From Nocardia salmonicida NBRC 13393 (GTDB lineage Bacteria; Actinomycetota; Actinomycetes; Mycobacteriales; Mycobacteriaceae): a DNA stretch of 64,000 bases. Under the pieces are notes generated by a model. That model was given only the letters and a program-made list of their open reading frames with translations. It had not been told where the DNA came from and ran no database searches. Every line of letters starts with the position of its first letter. The stretch's first letter is position 1. The DNA lies in contig NZ_BDBR01000009.1 in the NCBI RefSeq assembly GCF_001613085.1, positions 62,001 to 126,000 of the forward strand. The letters are read 5' to 3'. The translations under genes were made by a program, and so were the position numbers. Positions 34,484-44,855 of the stretch are shown here, one piece after another.

Positions 34484-37081
34484 ATGGCTTCGTCGTCGGG
34501 TTCTCTGGAAGTTCATAGCGGCGGCTCGGTGATAGCTGTGGTCGGTCCGTGTGCCGGTCTCCCTGAGCTGTCCTTCGCTCCGGTTCGCTGCAACGAGGCC
34601 TTCGCCCGTTTGGATCGGGCACAGGCGGCCACCGGGCACACCGTGCTGCTGTGCGGACCGGCGGGCAGTGGGAAGACGGTCGTGCTGGTCGACTGGGTAC
34701 GCCGCAGGTGCTCGGCGCGCGTCGCATGGTTGACCGTGGCCGACCATCGGGGCACCGACCTGCTGGCCGAGATCGCCCGAACCCTCTATCCCACACCGGA
34801 TTTCGTGCCGACAGGCGTGCTGCAGACGCCGATGGACCGTGCCGTGAATCTCCTCGCCGGCCTGGTCGATGTCGAGCCGACGGTGCTGGTGATCGACAAC
34901 GCCCACCTGCTCACCGACCCGCTGCAACTCGCCGGGCTCGAATACCTGCTCACGCACCTGCCCGCCCAGCTCACCGTGTTGATCGCGAGCCGTTTCGATC
35001 CGCCACTGCGCTGGCACGCCCTCGACCTGGCGGGCAGGCTCACCCGGATCGGCGTGCCCGAACTCGCGCTCGCCCCGGATCGGGTCGCCCAACTGCTCGC
35101 CCAGCACGGCTGCCGACTCGACGACGCCGAGCTCGCCGTGGTCCAGAACCTGACCCGTGGCTGGGCCGCACTGGTTCGCATCGCGGCGATCTGCCTGTCG
35201 GCCACCGGGACCGACCGCGATACGGCCCTCGCCGCGCTGGCCCGCCCCTCGCACGCGGTCGCCGACTTCCTGGTCGCCGAACTGCTCGCCTCGCTACCGG
35301 CGCCGACTCTCGAATTCTTGCTCGCCACAGCGGTTCCCGCGCAATTCAGCTTGCCGATGGCCGAAGATCTGGTGGGTGGCGACGCCGCCCGCATCCTCGA
35401 CGAACTGCTGCGCGCCAACTTTCCCTTGCACACCGTCGCCCACGCGGGCGAACTCTGGCACACCTACCACCCGCTCCTGCGGGCCTACCTGCTCGCCGAG
35501 GCCGCCTACACCAGGCCGGATCGCCTGCCTGATTGCCATCGCCGGGTGGCGGCCTGGTTCACCGCGGCCGCGATGCCGGGTCCCGCGCTCGAGCACATCG
35601 TGGCCGAGCCCGGCGCGCCAGGGCTGGTGCCCTTCCTGCGCGACTGGGGGCTGCGCATGGTGCTGGAAGGAACGGGCCACACCCTGCTCGCCGCCGTCGA
35701 CAACCTTTCCGAGCACGACACTTTCGTTCGCCTGCTGCGCGCGGCCGTCGCGGTGGAGTCGGGTGATATCGCCGCCGCCGAGGTCTATCTCGAAGCCGCC
35801 CACGTCGGCCCGGATTCGGCGGCGCCGATGGTGCCCACCGAGTGGGTGGCCGCCCTCGATCATGCGGTGAGCGCGGGAGTCGCTGTCCTGGTAGGTGATT
35901 CGGCCTCGATGCCATGGCCGCTGCCACCGGTGACCGGACAGCCCGACCTCGACTGCTACGCCGCGCTGTACTGCGGAATCGCCGAGATCTACGGCGGTGA
36001 GCTCGACAGCGGCGCCACGTCTGTGCGCCACGCGATCGTGCACTCCGAGCAGGTCGGGCTGGGTCGCGTCGCGGTCCGCGCCAGAACCGCGACGGCCGTG
36101 GCGGCCGGGATGGCGGGCCGGGTCGGCGAGCTTCGGGCGCTGGCGGCCCAGGCGATCGAGTGCGCCGAGCGCTACGACCTCGCCGGTTCGGGCGATGCCG
36201 CCGCGGCGAGGGCGCTCGCGGCCTATGGCGCGTATGAACAGGGCCTGGATTTCGAGCGGCCGTTGCCGAGTCTGCCCGCGGCCGCCGCCGACGAGACGGT
36301 GGTCCCCGCGCCGGTGCGCCTGGCGGCGATCATGACCGGCGTGCTGATGTTCGGCGACGCCACGGATCGCTCGGCCGCGGCGGTCGCGCTGAGCAAGCGA
36401 CTTCATCGCCTGCTCGACGAATCGCCCACGCTGCACGGCACCGGCGGACTGGTCACCGATGTGCTGTGGCTGCTGCTGCGCGTACAGGCCAGGGCGGACG
36501 CGCAGCAACTGATCGACCACGCGACGCGGGCGCTCGGCCGGACCCCCGACATGATTGTCGCCGAAGCGGGACTGGCGCTCTACGCCCATCGCCCCGCCGT
36601 CGTGCTGACGTTGCTGGAACCGCTGCTCGCCACCGCGCGGTTGTCCTCGCGATCGCTGGTCACGGCGTGGCTGCTGGTCGCGGTCGCCGCCGACCGTCTC
36701 GATCGCCCCCGCAAGGTCGACGACGCCTGCGAGCAGGCCCTCGCCCACGCGGCCACCGAACAGTTGGCTCGCCCGTTCCTCGATGTCCCCGCGGCTGACG
36801 AGCTGCTCTCCCGCATCGGCGCGCGCTTCGGTCAGTACGCGGCTCTGGTCGACCGTATCCGCGCCTATCGGGGCACCACCGCGGGCGCGCCACAGCTCAC
36901 CGATACCGAATTGGTGGTGCTTCGCCAACTTCCCTCCGGCATGACGGCCGGCAATATCGCCGCCGACCTGGGCGTCTCGGTGAACACCGTCAAGACGCAC
37001 CTGCGCGGGATCTACCAGAAACTCGCCGTCAACGCCCGGGCCGAGGCGATCGCCCAGGCCCGTGTGCTCGGCCTGCTCTGA
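34484..37081 (+). CDS. MalT-like ATP-binding LuxR family regulator
   Basis: This large regulator is 865 residues. It has a STAND-type ATPase (Walker A GPAGSGKT at 58-65, Walker-B-like TVLVIDNAHLL), a long helical-repeat middle resembling the MalT TPR region, and a C-terminal LuxR helix-turn-helix (LTDTELVVLRQLPSGMTAGN, then SVNTVKTHLRGIYQKL). Such proteins bind ATP and an inducer, oligomerise and activate transcription. ATG 34484 is chosen because aggagg (34472-34477) lies six bases upstream; the earlier ATG 34457 has none. It converges on the TetR gene at 37084 and stands next to the monooxygenase operon, so it may sense a pathway substrate. That is inference. Confidence 0.88.
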   Translation: MASSSGSLEVHSGGSVIAVVGPCAGLPELSFAPVRCNEAFARLDRAQAATGHTVLLCGPAGSGKTVVLVDWVRRRCSARVAWLTVADHRGTDLLAEIARTLYPTPDFVPTGVLQTPMDRAVNLLAGLVDVEPTVLVIDNAHLLTDPLQLAGLEYLLTHLPAQLTVLIASRFDPPLRWHALDLAGRLTRIGVPELALAPDRVAQLLAQHGCRLDDAELAVVQNLTRGWAALVRIAAICLSATGTDRDTALAALARPSHAVADFLVAELLASLPAPTLEFLLATAVPAQFSLPMAEDLVGGDAARILDELLRANFPLHTVAHAGELWHTYHPLLRAYLLAEAAYTRPDRLPDCHRRVAAWFTAAAMPGPALEHIVAEPGAPGLVPFLRDWGLRMVLEGTGHTLLAAVDNLSEHDTFVRLLRAAVAVESGDIAAAEVYLEAAHVGPDSAAPMVPTEWVAALDHAVSAGVAVLVGDSASMPWPLPPVTGQPDLDCYAALYCGIAEIYGGELDSGATSVRHAIVHSEQVGLGRVAVRARTATAVAAGMAGRVGELRALAAQAIECAERYDLAGSGDAAAARALAAYGAYEQGLDFERPLPSLPAAAADETVVPAPVRLAAIMTGVLMFGDATDRSAAAVALSKRLHRLLDESPTLHGTGGLVTDVLWLLLRVQARADAQQLIDHATRALGRTPDMIVAEAGLALYAHRPAVVLTLLEPLLATARLSSRSLVTAWLLVAVAADRLDRPRKVDDACEQALAHAATEQLARPFLDVPAADELLSRIGARFGQYAALVDRIRAYRGTTAGAPQLTDTELVVLRQLPSGMTAGNIAADLGVSVNTVKTHLRGIYQKLAVNARAEAIAQARVLGLL

Positions 37082-37083
37082 GC

Positions 37084-37701
37084 TCAGTCCGGCGCTTGGA
37101 GGGCCGGAAACCAGACATCGGTGAGTACCGCCGCGGCCTGTGCGGCCGAGACGTCGATGGTGCCCTGCATCGCCCAGCGGGTGAAGAACCGCTCGAGCTG
37201 GGCGACGAGCAGTTCGATCCGCAGCCGGGCCTCGTCGCGGCGGTGTTCGGGCCAGCGGGCGAGGTAGGCGGGCATGGTGTCGGCCAGGGTCATGATGCCC
37301 TCGCGCGCCACCGCGCGGAATTCCGGTTCGAGCGCGGTGGCCTCGTCCCAGGCCGGGAGCATGTCCTTGTTCGTGAAGAACCAGTCGATCGCGCGAGTCA
37401 TCCAGTCCGCGAACGACTCTCGGGACCCGACGGTGAGCACCCGGTCGAGGTCGGCGTAGAAATCCCGCACGCTGGCGAGGGTGCCTTCCTGCGCGATGGC
37501 CCGCAGCACCTCGCCCTTGCTGGTGAAGTGCAGGTAGAAGGTCGCCCGGCTACAGCCGACAGCGGCGGCGATGTCGTCGACGCGGACATCGGAATAGCCC
37601 TGCGTCTCGAACAGGGTGCGCGCGGTCTCGACGATCCTGGCCTTCGTCAGACGCTTCTGTTCCTCGCGCAACGATCCACGGCGGGCGGGTTCGGTCGTCA
37701 T
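37084..37701 (-). CDS. TetR family regulator of the monooxygenase operon
   Basis: The 205-residue protein has an N-terminal TetR HTH (ARIVETARTLFETQGYSDVR, VDDIAAAVGCSRATFYLHFT) and a helical ligand domain. It is divergent from the flavin-monooxygenase operon with a 116-base shared region containing a good candidate operator (37729-37749). It therefore most likely represses that operon until a substrate or product is present. Ligand unknown. Confidence 0.87.
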   Translation of the reverse strand: MTTEPARRGSLREEQKRLTKARIVETARTLFETQGYSDVRVDDIAAAVGCSRATFYLHFTSKGEVLRAIAQEGTLASVRDFYADLDRVLTVGSRESFADWMTRAIDWFFTNKDMLPAWDEATALEPEFRAVAREGIMTLADTMPAYLARWPEHRRDEARLRIELLVAQLERFFTRWAMQGTIDVSAAQAAAVLTDVWFPALQAPD

Positions 37702-37728
37702 GGGGCCATCTTAGACGATCCGCTCATT

Positions 37729-37749
37729 CACTAGACATGGTGTCCAGCG
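37729..37749. promoter_or_regulatory. Candidate TetR operator
   Basis: An imperfect palindrome centred on tgg reads cactagaca-tgg-tgtccagcg, with seven of nine arm positions paired. It lies between the divergent TetR and monooxygenase genes, about 70 bases before the monooxygenase start, where a repressor would act. Confidence 0.5.
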
Positions 37750-37817
37750 AGACGCTATCGTGTGTTTCACGTCACCCGGCATGGTCGTCGAGGACCGAGG
37801 CCGCTCAGGAGTTGCGC

Positions 37818-39191
37818 ATGGATACAGGTCAATTACCCAAGGTATGCGTCATCGGCGCCGGACCTTCGGGTATCACCGCCGCCAAGAGGCTTGCCGAGAA
37901 CGGAATTCCGTTCGATTGCTACGAAGCCTCCGACGAGGTCGGCGGCAACTGGTACTTCAAGAACCCCAATGGCATGTCGGCGTGCTATCAGAGCCTGCAC
38001 ATCGACACCTCGAAGTACCGCCTGCAATTCGAGGACTTTCCGGCACCGGCGGATTGGCCGCACTTCCCGCACCATTCCCAATTGCTGCAGTACTTCAAGG
38101 ACTATGTCGACCACTTCGGGTTGCGGGATCGGATCCGGTTCAACAGCCTGGTCACCGCCGCCGAGCGTGACGACGCGGGTCTGTGGCGGGTGACGACGGC
38201 GGCGGGCGAGACCGAGGTCTACGACGCGCTGATCGTCTGCAACGGACACCACTGGAATCCTCGATTCCCGGACTACCCGGGCGAGTTCGACGGTGTGCTC
38301 ATGCACAGCCATGCCTACAATGATCCGTTCGACCCGATCGATATGCGCGGCAAGCGGATCGTGGTGGTCGGCATGGGTAACTCGGGCCTCGACATCGCCT
38401 CGGAACTGTCCCAGCGCTTCCTCGCCTCGAAGCTGTTCGTTTCCGCCCGCCGGGGCGTGTGGGTGCTGCCCAAGTACGTCAACGGGCAGGTGGGCGACCG
38501 TGCGTCGATGCCCGCGTGGATTCCGGCCAAGATCGCGCTCAAGCTCAAGCAGCGCTTCGTCCGCAAGAACCGCGGCGAGATGTCGACCTACGGTCTGCCG
38601 ACACCCGATCACGAGCCGTTCGAGGCACATCCGTCGGCGAGTGAGGAATTCCTGCACCGGGCCGGCTGCGGCGACGTGGAGTGCAAGCCCGCGATCACCC
38701 GATTGGCAGGCGACACAGTGCATTTCGCCGACGGCAGCACCGAGCAGGTCGACGTGATCGTCTGCGCCACCGGCTACCACATCAGCTTTCCGTTCTTCAC
38801 CGACACCGAGTTGGCCCCCGACGCGGACAACCGGTTCCCGCTGTTCCAGATGATGATCAAGCCCGGTGTGGACAATCTGTTCTATCTCGGTCTGGCCCAA
38901 CCGATGCCGACGCTGGTGAACTTCGCCGAGCAGCAGAGCAAGCTCGTAGTGGCCTACCTGACCGGTCGCTATCACCTGCCACCGCGCGCGGAGATCGACG
39001 AGGTGCTCGGGGCACAAGAAGCCAAACGCTCCGGTCGCTATTACGATTCGCCACGGCACACCATCCAGACCGAATTCGAGCCGTACGTGCGCTCGATGAC
39101 CAAGGAGATGGAGCGCGGCGCGAAACGTGCCGCCGCCGCGGGCAATGCCCTGCCGGTGCCCGCTCGGGTGACGGCCGAGGTGGCACGATGA
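37818..39191 (+). CDS. Flavin-containing monooxygenase (class B)
   Basis: The 457-residue enzyme has an FAD site (VIGAGPSG, 11-18), an NADPH site (VGMGNSG, about 184-190) and a class B fingerprint F157-x-G159-x3-H163-x3-Y167 (FDGVLMHSHAY), closer to the FMO than to the Baeyer-Villiger form. It uses NADPH and oxygen to oxygenate a ketone, amine or sulfur compound. ATG 37818 follows aggag (37807-37811) by six bases; the longer frame upstream runs into the promoter. It leads an operon with hydrolase, alcohol dehydrogenase, ligase and amidohydrolase. Similar sets include the mycobacterial mymA operon. The substrate is unknown. Confidence 0.9.
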   Translation: MDTGQLPKVCVIGAGPSGITAAKRLAENGIPFDCYEASDEVGGNWYFKNPNGMSACYQSLHIDTSKYRLQFEDFPAPADWPHFPHHSQLLQYFKDYVDHFGLRDRIRFNSLVTAAERDDAGLWRVTTAAGETEVYDALIVCNGHHWNPRFPDYPGEFDGVLMHSHAYNDPFDPIDMRGKRIVVVGMGNSGLDIASELSQRFLASKLFVSARRGVWVLPKYVNGQVGDRASMPAWIPAKIALKLKQRFVRKNRGEMSTYGLPTPDHEPFEAHPSASEEFLHRAGCGDVECKPAITRLAGDTVHFADGSTEQVDVIVCATGYHISFPFFTDTELAPDADNRFPLFQMMIKPGVDNLFYLGLAQPMPTLVNFAEQQSKLVVAYLTGRYHLPPRAEIDEVLGAQEAKRSGRYYDSPRHTIQTEFEPYVRSMTKEMERGAKRAAAAGNALPVPARVTAEVAR

Positions 39192-40336
39192 GCACCTCTT
39201 CTGGCTTCTGTCGCGACGAATTCGCTGGTGTGCGTGCGGCATTCGATGAACACCTCAGCTCCGGGGCCGAACTCGGCGCCGCGCTGTGCGTCACTGTCGA
39301 CGGCGATCCGGTCCTCGATCTGTGGGGCGGCTACGCGGATCCTGAGCAGCAGACCGCCTGGGGAGCCGACACCCTGGTCAACGTCTTCTCGGTCACCAAG
39401 ACGATGACGGCGCTGTGTGCCCTGCTGCTCGTCGACCGCGGCGAGCTCGACGTCGATCAGCGGGTTGCCCACTACTGGCCCGAATTCGCGGCCAACGGCA
39501 AGGCCGACATCGAAGTCCGCCACCTGCTCTCGCATACCTCGGGCGTCTCGGGCTGGGACAAGCCGATCACGCTGTCCGATATCTACGACACCGAGGCCGC
39601 CGCTGCCCGCCTGGCGACGCAGGCGCCCTGGTGGGAGCCGGGCACCGCCTCGGGCTATCACGCCATCAACTACGGGCATCTCATCGGCGAACTGGTGCGC
39701 CGCATCACCGGCCGCTCGCTGGGCACGTTCTTCGCCGACGAACTGGCCGGGCCCTTGGGCGCCGATTTCCACATCGGTACCGGTCCCGAGCACGCCGACC
39801 GGATCGCCACCCTGATCCCGCCGGAAATGCCCGACTACGACCTGTCGACCCTGGACCAGAACAGCGTGCTGATCAAGACGCTCACCAGCCCCTGGCTGGA
39901 GGTCTCCGAAACCGCGACGCCGGCCTGGCGCGCGGCCGAGATCGGCGGCACCAACGGGCACGGCAACGCACGCTCGGTGGCCCGCGTCCAGTCGCTGATC
40001 GCCAACGGCGGCGAGCTGAGCGGCAGGCGGTTCCTCTCGCCCGCGACGATCGAGCTGATCTTCCGCGAGCAGGCCGACGGCATCGACCTGGCCTTGCTCG
40101 CCCCACTGCGCTTCGGCATCGGCTACGGGTTGCCCCGACCGGAGACCTTCCCTCACATTCCGGGTGGCCGGGTCTGCTGGTGGGCCGGGTACGGAGGTTC
40201 GATGGTGGTCAACGACCTGGATCGCCGAATCACTTTCGCCTACACCATGAATCGCATGGCGACGGGATTGATCGGTTCCGATCGGTGCGACAGCTACCTG
40301 AAAGCCACTTTCGACGCGGTAGGAGACGCCCGATGA
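39188..40336 (+). CDS. Serine hydrolase, beta-lactamase/EstB family
   Basis: The 382-residue protein has the class C beta-lactamase/penicillin-binding fold with S68-V-T-K71 (SxxK) and a YxN-like SGYHAINYG. No signal peptide is present, so it is a cytoplasmic esterase rather than a beta-lactamase. The ATG overlaps the monooxygenase stop (ATGA). Position suggests it hydrolyses an ester formed by the monooxygenase. EstB-type esterases prefer short-chain esters. Confidence 0.88.
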   Translation: MSTSSGFCRDEFAGVRAAFDEHLSSGAELGAALCVTVDGDPVLDLWGGYADPEQQTAWGADTLVNVFSVTKTMTALCALLLVDRGELDVDQRVAHYWPEFAANGKADIEVRHLLSHTSGVSGWDKPITLSDIYDTEAAAARLATQAPWWEPGTASGYHAINYGHLIGELVRRITGRSLGTFFADELAGPLGADFHIGTGPEHADRIATLIPPEMPDYDLSTLDQNSVLIKTLTSPWLEVSETATPAWRAAEIGGTNGHGNARSVARVQSLIANGGELSGRRFLSPATIELIFREQADGIDLALLAPLRFGIGYGLPRPETFPHIPGGRVCWWAGYGGSMVVNDLDRRITFAYTMNRMATGLIGSDRCDSYLKATFDAVGDAR

Positions 40337-41382
40337 GCATGCGTGCGATGCAGTTGACGGCCCCGGGCACCCTCGAATTGCGCACGGTGCCCGTACCGGA
40401 ACTCGGACCCGACGATCTGCTGCTGCGGGTCGGCGCGGCGGGGATCTGCCATTCGGATTCGTTCGTGCTGAGCCTGCCGTTCCCGATGAGCGAGAAGCCC
40501 CTGACGTTGGGCCACGAGATCGCGGGCACCATCGAGGCCGTCGGCTCGGCGGTGGAAGGTCGTAGCGTCGGCGAACGCGGGATCGTGTACCTGTGCTGGT
40601 CGTGCGGCGAATGCCGGGAGTGCCTGCGCGGCAACGAGAATGTCTGCCTGGCCGCCGGTCGCACCGCGATGCCGCCGTGCCCCGGCCTCGGCCCCGACGG
40701 CGGCATGGCCGAGTACGTCCGCATCCCGGTGCGCTCGTTCGTACCGATCGCCGACGAACTCGACTTCGCTCACGCCGCGCCACTGGCCGACGCGGCACTG
40801 ACGCCGATGCACGCCATCCGCGGCGCCATGGACCAACTGTGGCCCGGCGCCACCGCGGTCGCCATCGGGATCGGCGGACTGGGTCACGTGGCGGTGCAGT
40901 TGTTGAAGGCGCTCACCGAGACGACCGTGATCGCCGTCGACGTGGACGCGGACAAGCTCGCCCTGGCCACCGAATGCGGCGCCGACATCGTGCTGAAGGC
41001 CGACGAGAACGCCGCGGCCACGATCCTGGAGCTCACGGGCGGACGGGGCGCGGAGGCGGTGTTCGACTTCGTCGGTACCGATCCCACCGTCAAGCTCGCC
41101 GTCGAATCCGTAGCCCCCAACGGCGCTGTCCGGCTGGTTGGTCTCGGCGGCGGCGCCACCGGCATCGACTCGGGACCAGCGGGCGGACCCGGACTGCCCT
41201 GGGGTGCCACGGTGCGAAAGTCGTACGGCGGCACCAGGTCCGACCTCATAGATTCCGTGGCTCTGGCCGCTGCGGGCAAGCTCCGCGCCCAGATCGAGCG
41301 GTTCGACCTGGCCGATGCCCGAACCGCCTTCGACCGACTCGACTCCGGCGCGATCCGCGGCCGCGCCGTCCTGATTCCCTGA
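40333..41382 (+). CDS. Zinc-dependent alcohol dehydrogenase
   Basis: The 349-residue MDR-family enzyme has the catalytic zinc site (GICHSDS and LGHE), a full structural zinc site ([15 protein letters not shown], Cys at spacing 2-2-7) and a nucleotide-binding GIGGLG. It would oxidise an alcohol to aldehyde or ketone with NAD(P). The start overlaps the hydrolase stop by four bases. In the operon it follows the esterase, consistent with oxidising the released alcohol. Confidence 0.9.
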   Translation: MSMRAMQLTAPGTLELRTVPVPELGPDDLLLRVGAAGICHSDSFVLSLPFPMSEKPLTLGHEIAGTIEAVGSAVEGRSVGERGIVYLCWSCGECRECLRGNENVCLAAGRTAMPPCPGLGPDGGMAEYVRIPVRSFVPIADELDFAHAAPLADAALTPMHAIRGAMDQLWPGATAVAIGIGGLGHVAVQLLKALTETTVIAVDVDADKLALATECGADIVLKADENAAATILELTGGRGAEAVFDFVGTDPTVKLAVESVAPNGAVRLVGLGGGATGIDSGPAGGPGLPWGATVRKSYGGTRSDLIDSVALAAAGKLRAQIERFDLADARTAFDRLDSGAIRGRAVLIP

Positions 41383-41393
41383 TGGAGAAGAAC

Positions 41394-43046
41394 ATGACCA
41401 ACGCTGTAGACCCACAGGAATTCGTGGCCAAGGTGGCGGCGGGCCTGACCGCACCGGGCGCGCCGTTCGAGATGACCGTCGAACCCGTTCTCGACGTGCC
41501 GATTCCGGTCTTCGCGCAGCGCCGTGCCAACCTGCGCGAACTGCTGGAGCATTCACTGAAGTGGGGCGAGCGCGACTACCTCGTCACCGAGGACCGCCGG
41601 ATCTCCTTCGCCGAGCACGCCGCGGCGGCGGGCGCGTTGGCCACCGCGCTGGCCGCCCGGTACGGCGTGGGCAAGGGCGATCGAGTGGGCATCCTGGCCG
41701 CCAACGGCCCGGACTGGGTGATCGCGTTCTGGGCCGCACAGTGTCTCGGCGCGATCCCGGTCGGCTACAACGCCTGGTGGGCGCCGCCGGAGATCGCCTA
41801 CGGGCTCGGCCACACCACGCCGACGGTCGTCATCGCCGACGCGAAAAGGGCTGCGCACCTGTCCGAGGCGGGCACGGACCTGCCCGTCTTGACCATGGAG
41901 GAGGATCTGCCCGCGCTGATCGCCGAGTTCGGCGGTGGCGAGATCCCCAGCACGCCGGTCGCCGAAGACGATCCGGGCGTGATCCTGTACACCAGCGGAA
42001 CCAGCGGCAGGCCGAAGGGTGTTGTCCATTCGCAGCGAAACATGGTGGCGATCAGCGATTACCACCGTTTCACCGACGCCATGATGGCCGCGTTCATGGG
42101 TCAGGAGCCCGGCGATGCTCCCAGCGATCGCCGCTACCTGGTCACCGCGCCGCTGTTCCATATCGCCAGCCTGCACAACCTCGTCATCCCGCGCCTGCTG
42201 ACCGGCGCGGCGGCGGTGTTCCCTCACGGCGCCTTCGAGATCGGCCGGGTCCTGAGCCTGGTCGAGCGCGAGAAGGTCACCAACTGGGCCGCGGTGCCCA
42301 CCATGGCGTCGCGACTGCTGGAACACGATGTGGCCCAGCACGATCTGTCCTCACTGAGCGCGCTCTCGCTGAACTCGGCGCCGTCCTCGCCCGCGCTGCT
42401 GGCGAGCCTGCGCGAGAAGACCTCGGCCCTGCAATTCTCGCTGACCACCAGCTACGGCCTCACCGAGAGCGGTACCGCGGCGACGGTCGCCACCCCGCTC
42501 GACCTGGCCGCCGACGACGCCTCGGTCGGCAGACCGATCATCGGTGTCACGGTGGAGATCCGCGACGCCGAGGGTAAGGCGGTCGGTGAAGGTGAAGAGG
42601 GCGAGATCTGCATCCGCAGCCCCTACGTGATGCTCGGCTACTGGAACGACGACGCGGCGACAGCCGCCGCGATCGACGACCAACGCTGGTTGCGCTCCGG
42701 CGATTTCGGCACGATGCGCAACGGCAGGCTCACCGTGTCGGGCAGGCGCACCGACCTGATCCTGCGTGGCGGCGAGAACGTGTATCCCACCGAGATCGAG
42801 AACGTGCTCGTCGAACACCCGGCCGTCAGTGAGTGCGCGGTCTTCGGCGTTGCCCATCCCGATCTCGGCCAGGAAGTGGCGGCCGTCGTCGTCGCCGAAC
42901 CGGGGGCGGTGGACCCGGAGGAGTTGCGCGCCTTCGTCGCCGACCGCCTCGCTTATTTCAAGGTGCCCGCCCGATGGCGGATCACTTCGGACGCGCTGCC
43001 GCGCAACGCGACCGGTAAAGTCACCAGGCGCGAGCTCGCGGTCTGA
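41394..43046 (+). CDS. Acyl-CoA ligase (FadD-type AMP-forming)
   Basis: This 550-residue ANL-superfamily enzyme has the AMP-binding motif [19 protein letters not shown], and the C-terminal [14 protein letters not shown] and catalytic-lysine segment [13 protein letters not shown]. It activates a carboxylic acid with ATP and CoA. ATG 41394 is preceded by ggag at six bases; ATG 41382 is four codons earlier and lacks this. It comes 11 bases after the dehydrogenase. The acid produced by the upstream enzymes is the expected substrate. Confidence 0.9.
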   Translation: MTNAVDPQEFVAKVAAGLTAPGAPFEMTVEPVLDVPIPVFAQRRANLRELLEHSLKWGERDYLVTEDRRISFAEHAAAAGALATALAARYGVGKGDRVGILAANGPDWVIAFWAAQCLGAIPVGYNAWWAPPEIAYGLGHTTPTVVIADAKRAAHLSEAGTDLPVLTMEEDLPALIAEFGGGEIPSTPVAEDDPGVILYTSGTSGRPKGVVHSQRNMVAISDYHRFTDAMMAAFMGQEPGDAPSDRRYLVTAPLFHIASLHNLVIPRLLTGAAAVFPHGAFEIGRVLSLVEREKVTNWAAVPTMASRLLEHDVAQHDLSSLSALSLNSAPSSPALLASLREKTSALQFSLTTSYGLTESGTAATVATPLDLAADDASVGRPIIGVTVEIRDAEGKAVGEGEEGEICIRSPYVMLGYWNDDAATAAAIDDQRWLRSGDFGTMRNGRLTVSGRRTDLILRGGENVYPTEIENVLVEHPAVSECAVFGVAHPDLGQEVAAVVVAEPGAVDPEELRAFVADRLAYFKVPARWRITSDALPRNATGKVTRRELAV

Positions 43047-43057
43047 AAGGGTCAGAA

Positions 43058-44797
43058 ATGTTCGACATCATCATCAAAGGTGGCCGGTTCTTCGACGGCA
43101 CCGGCGCTCCGTCCACAGTCCGCCACCTCGGCATCACAGCGGGCAAGGTCGCCGCGATCTCGCAGACCCCGCTCGACGAAACCGGTTGCCCCCGAGTCGT
43201 CGACGCGACCGGCAAGTGGGTCATGCCCGGCATGATCGACATCCACACCCACTACGACGTGGAGGTCCTGCTCGACCCGTCGCTGTCGGAGTCGGTGCGC
43301 CACGGCGTCACCACCGTGCTGCTCGGTTCGTGTTCGCTCTCGACCGTGCACGTCGACGGTGAGACCGCGGGCGATCTGTTCGGTCGGGTCGAGGCGATCC
43401 CGCGGCAATACGTGGTCGGCGCGATGAACGACGTCCAGACCTGGAGTACCGCAAGCGAATACGCCGAAGCGCTCGAGCAGCTGCCGCTCGGCCCGAATCT
43501 GGCCGGCTTCATCGGCCACTCCGACATCCGCGCGGCGGTGATGGGGCTCGACCGCTCCACCCGCAAGGAGGTGAAGCCGTCCAAGGACGAGCTGGCCGAG
43601 ATCGAGCGCATGCTCGTCGACGCGCTCGACGCCGGGTTCGTTGGAATGTCTTCGCAGCAGCTGCTTTTCGACAAGCTCGACGGGGAGACCTGCCGTTCGC
43701 GGACGTTGCCGTCCACCTATGCCAAGAGCAAGGAACGCCACCGGCTCAACAAGATCCTGCGCAAGCGTGGTCGCGCGTTGCAGGGTGGCCCCGATATCGC
43801 CAACCCCAAGAGCCTGGTGTCGATGGCGGTGTCGAGCATCGGCCTCTGGCGCGATCCGCTCAAGGTGAGTCTGCTGTCGGCGGCCGATGTAAAGGCGGTG
43901 CCCGCCGCGTCCAAGATGTTCCCGGCAGTCGGCAAGATCATCAACGGGCTCGACGGCGACTTCCGCTGGCAGCACCTGCCGGTGCCGTTCGAGGTGTACT
44001 CCGACGGCATCTCGCTGCCGGTGTTCGAGGAATTCGGTTCCGGCGCCGCCGCTTTGCACCTGGCCGATCACATCGACGAGCAGCGTCACCTCATGCAGGA
44101 CGAGGAGTACCGCCGCTCGTTCCGCAAGGACTACGACAACAAGTACGGCCCCCGCGCGTGGCACCGTGACTTCTTCGACGCCGATATCGTCGACTGCCCC
44201 GACGAGACCGTCATCGGCAAGACCTTCGGTGAGGTCGGTGTCGACCGCGGCGGCCTGCACCCGGTCGACGCGTTCCTCGACCTCGTCGTCGAACACGGTG
44301 ACAAATTGCGCTGGCGCACCACCATTTCCAACCACCGTCCCGAGGTGGCCGATGTCCTGGCCGCCGACCCGTCGGTCCAGCTGGGCTTCTCCGACGCGGG
44401 CGCGCATCTGCGCAATATGGCCTTCTACAACTTCGGCCTGCGCCTGCTTCGCCGCGTCAACGATGCCGCGACCAGCGAGAAGCCGTTCATGACCGTCGAG
44501 CACGCGGTACACCGGCTCACCGGCGAACTCGCCGACTGGTACGGCCTCGACACCGGTCACCTGCGTCTGGGCGCCCGCGCCGACGCCATCGTGATCGACC
44601 CCGCCCACCTCGACGAGACCCTCGACGCCTACGCCGAGGACCCGATCGCGGTGTTCGGCAATCTCTCACGCATGGTCAACCGCAACGACGAGACCGTCAC
44701 CGCGGTCTTCGTCAACGGCCGGTATGTCTTCGGTGAGGGCGAAGCCGATCCCGCGCTCGGCACCGAACGGGTGGGGGAGTTCCTGCGCGCCGAGTAG
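43058..44797 (+). CDS. Amidohydrolase, N-acyl-D-amino-acid deacylase family
   Basis: The 579-residue protein has the amidohydrolase metal site HTHYD near residues 68-72 (MPGMIDIHTHYDVEVLLD), a typical N-terminal composite sheet (DIIIKGGRFFDGTGAP), GFSDAGAHLRNMAFY with a late His/Asp pair, and RLGARADAIVIDPAHLDET near the end. The family cleaves N-acyl D-amino acids, but related proteins act on other amides and lactones. Its place 11 bases after an acyl-CoA ligase gene in a degradation operon suggests a ring-opening or deacylating step. Substrate unknown. Confidence 0.85.
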   Translation: MFDIIIKGGRFFDGTGAPSTVRHLGITAGKVAAISQTPLDETGCPRVVDATGKWVMPGMIDIHTHYDVEVLLDPSLSESVRHGVTTVLLGSCSLSTVHVDGETAGDLFGRVEAIPRQYVVGAMNDVQTWSTASEYAEALEQLPLGPNLAGFIGHSDIRAAVMGLDRSTRKEVKPSKDELAEIERMLVDALDAGFVGMSSQQLLFDKLDGETCRSRTLPSTYAKSKERHRLNKILRKRGRALQGGPDIANPKSLVSMAVSSIGLWRDPLKVSLLSAADVKAVPAASKMFPAVGKIINGLDGDFRWQHLPVPFEVYSDGISLPVFEEFGSGAAALHLADHIDEQRHLMQDEEYRRSFRKDYDNKYGPRAWHRDFFDADIVDCPDETVIGKTFGEVGVDRGGLHPVDAFLDLVVEHGDKLRWRTTISNHRPEVADVLAADPSVQLGFSDAGAHLRNMAFYNFGLRLLRRVNDAATSEKPFMTVEHAVHRLTGELADWYGLDTGHLRLGARADAIVIDPAHLDETLDAYAEDPIAVFGNLSRMVNRNDETVTAVFVNGRYVFGEGEADPALGTERVGEFLRAE

Positions 44798-44855
44798 GAT
44801 CTGCGACCCTGACCTGATGAGCCCGAACACCCGCCCATCAGCGAGAGGACTCGAC

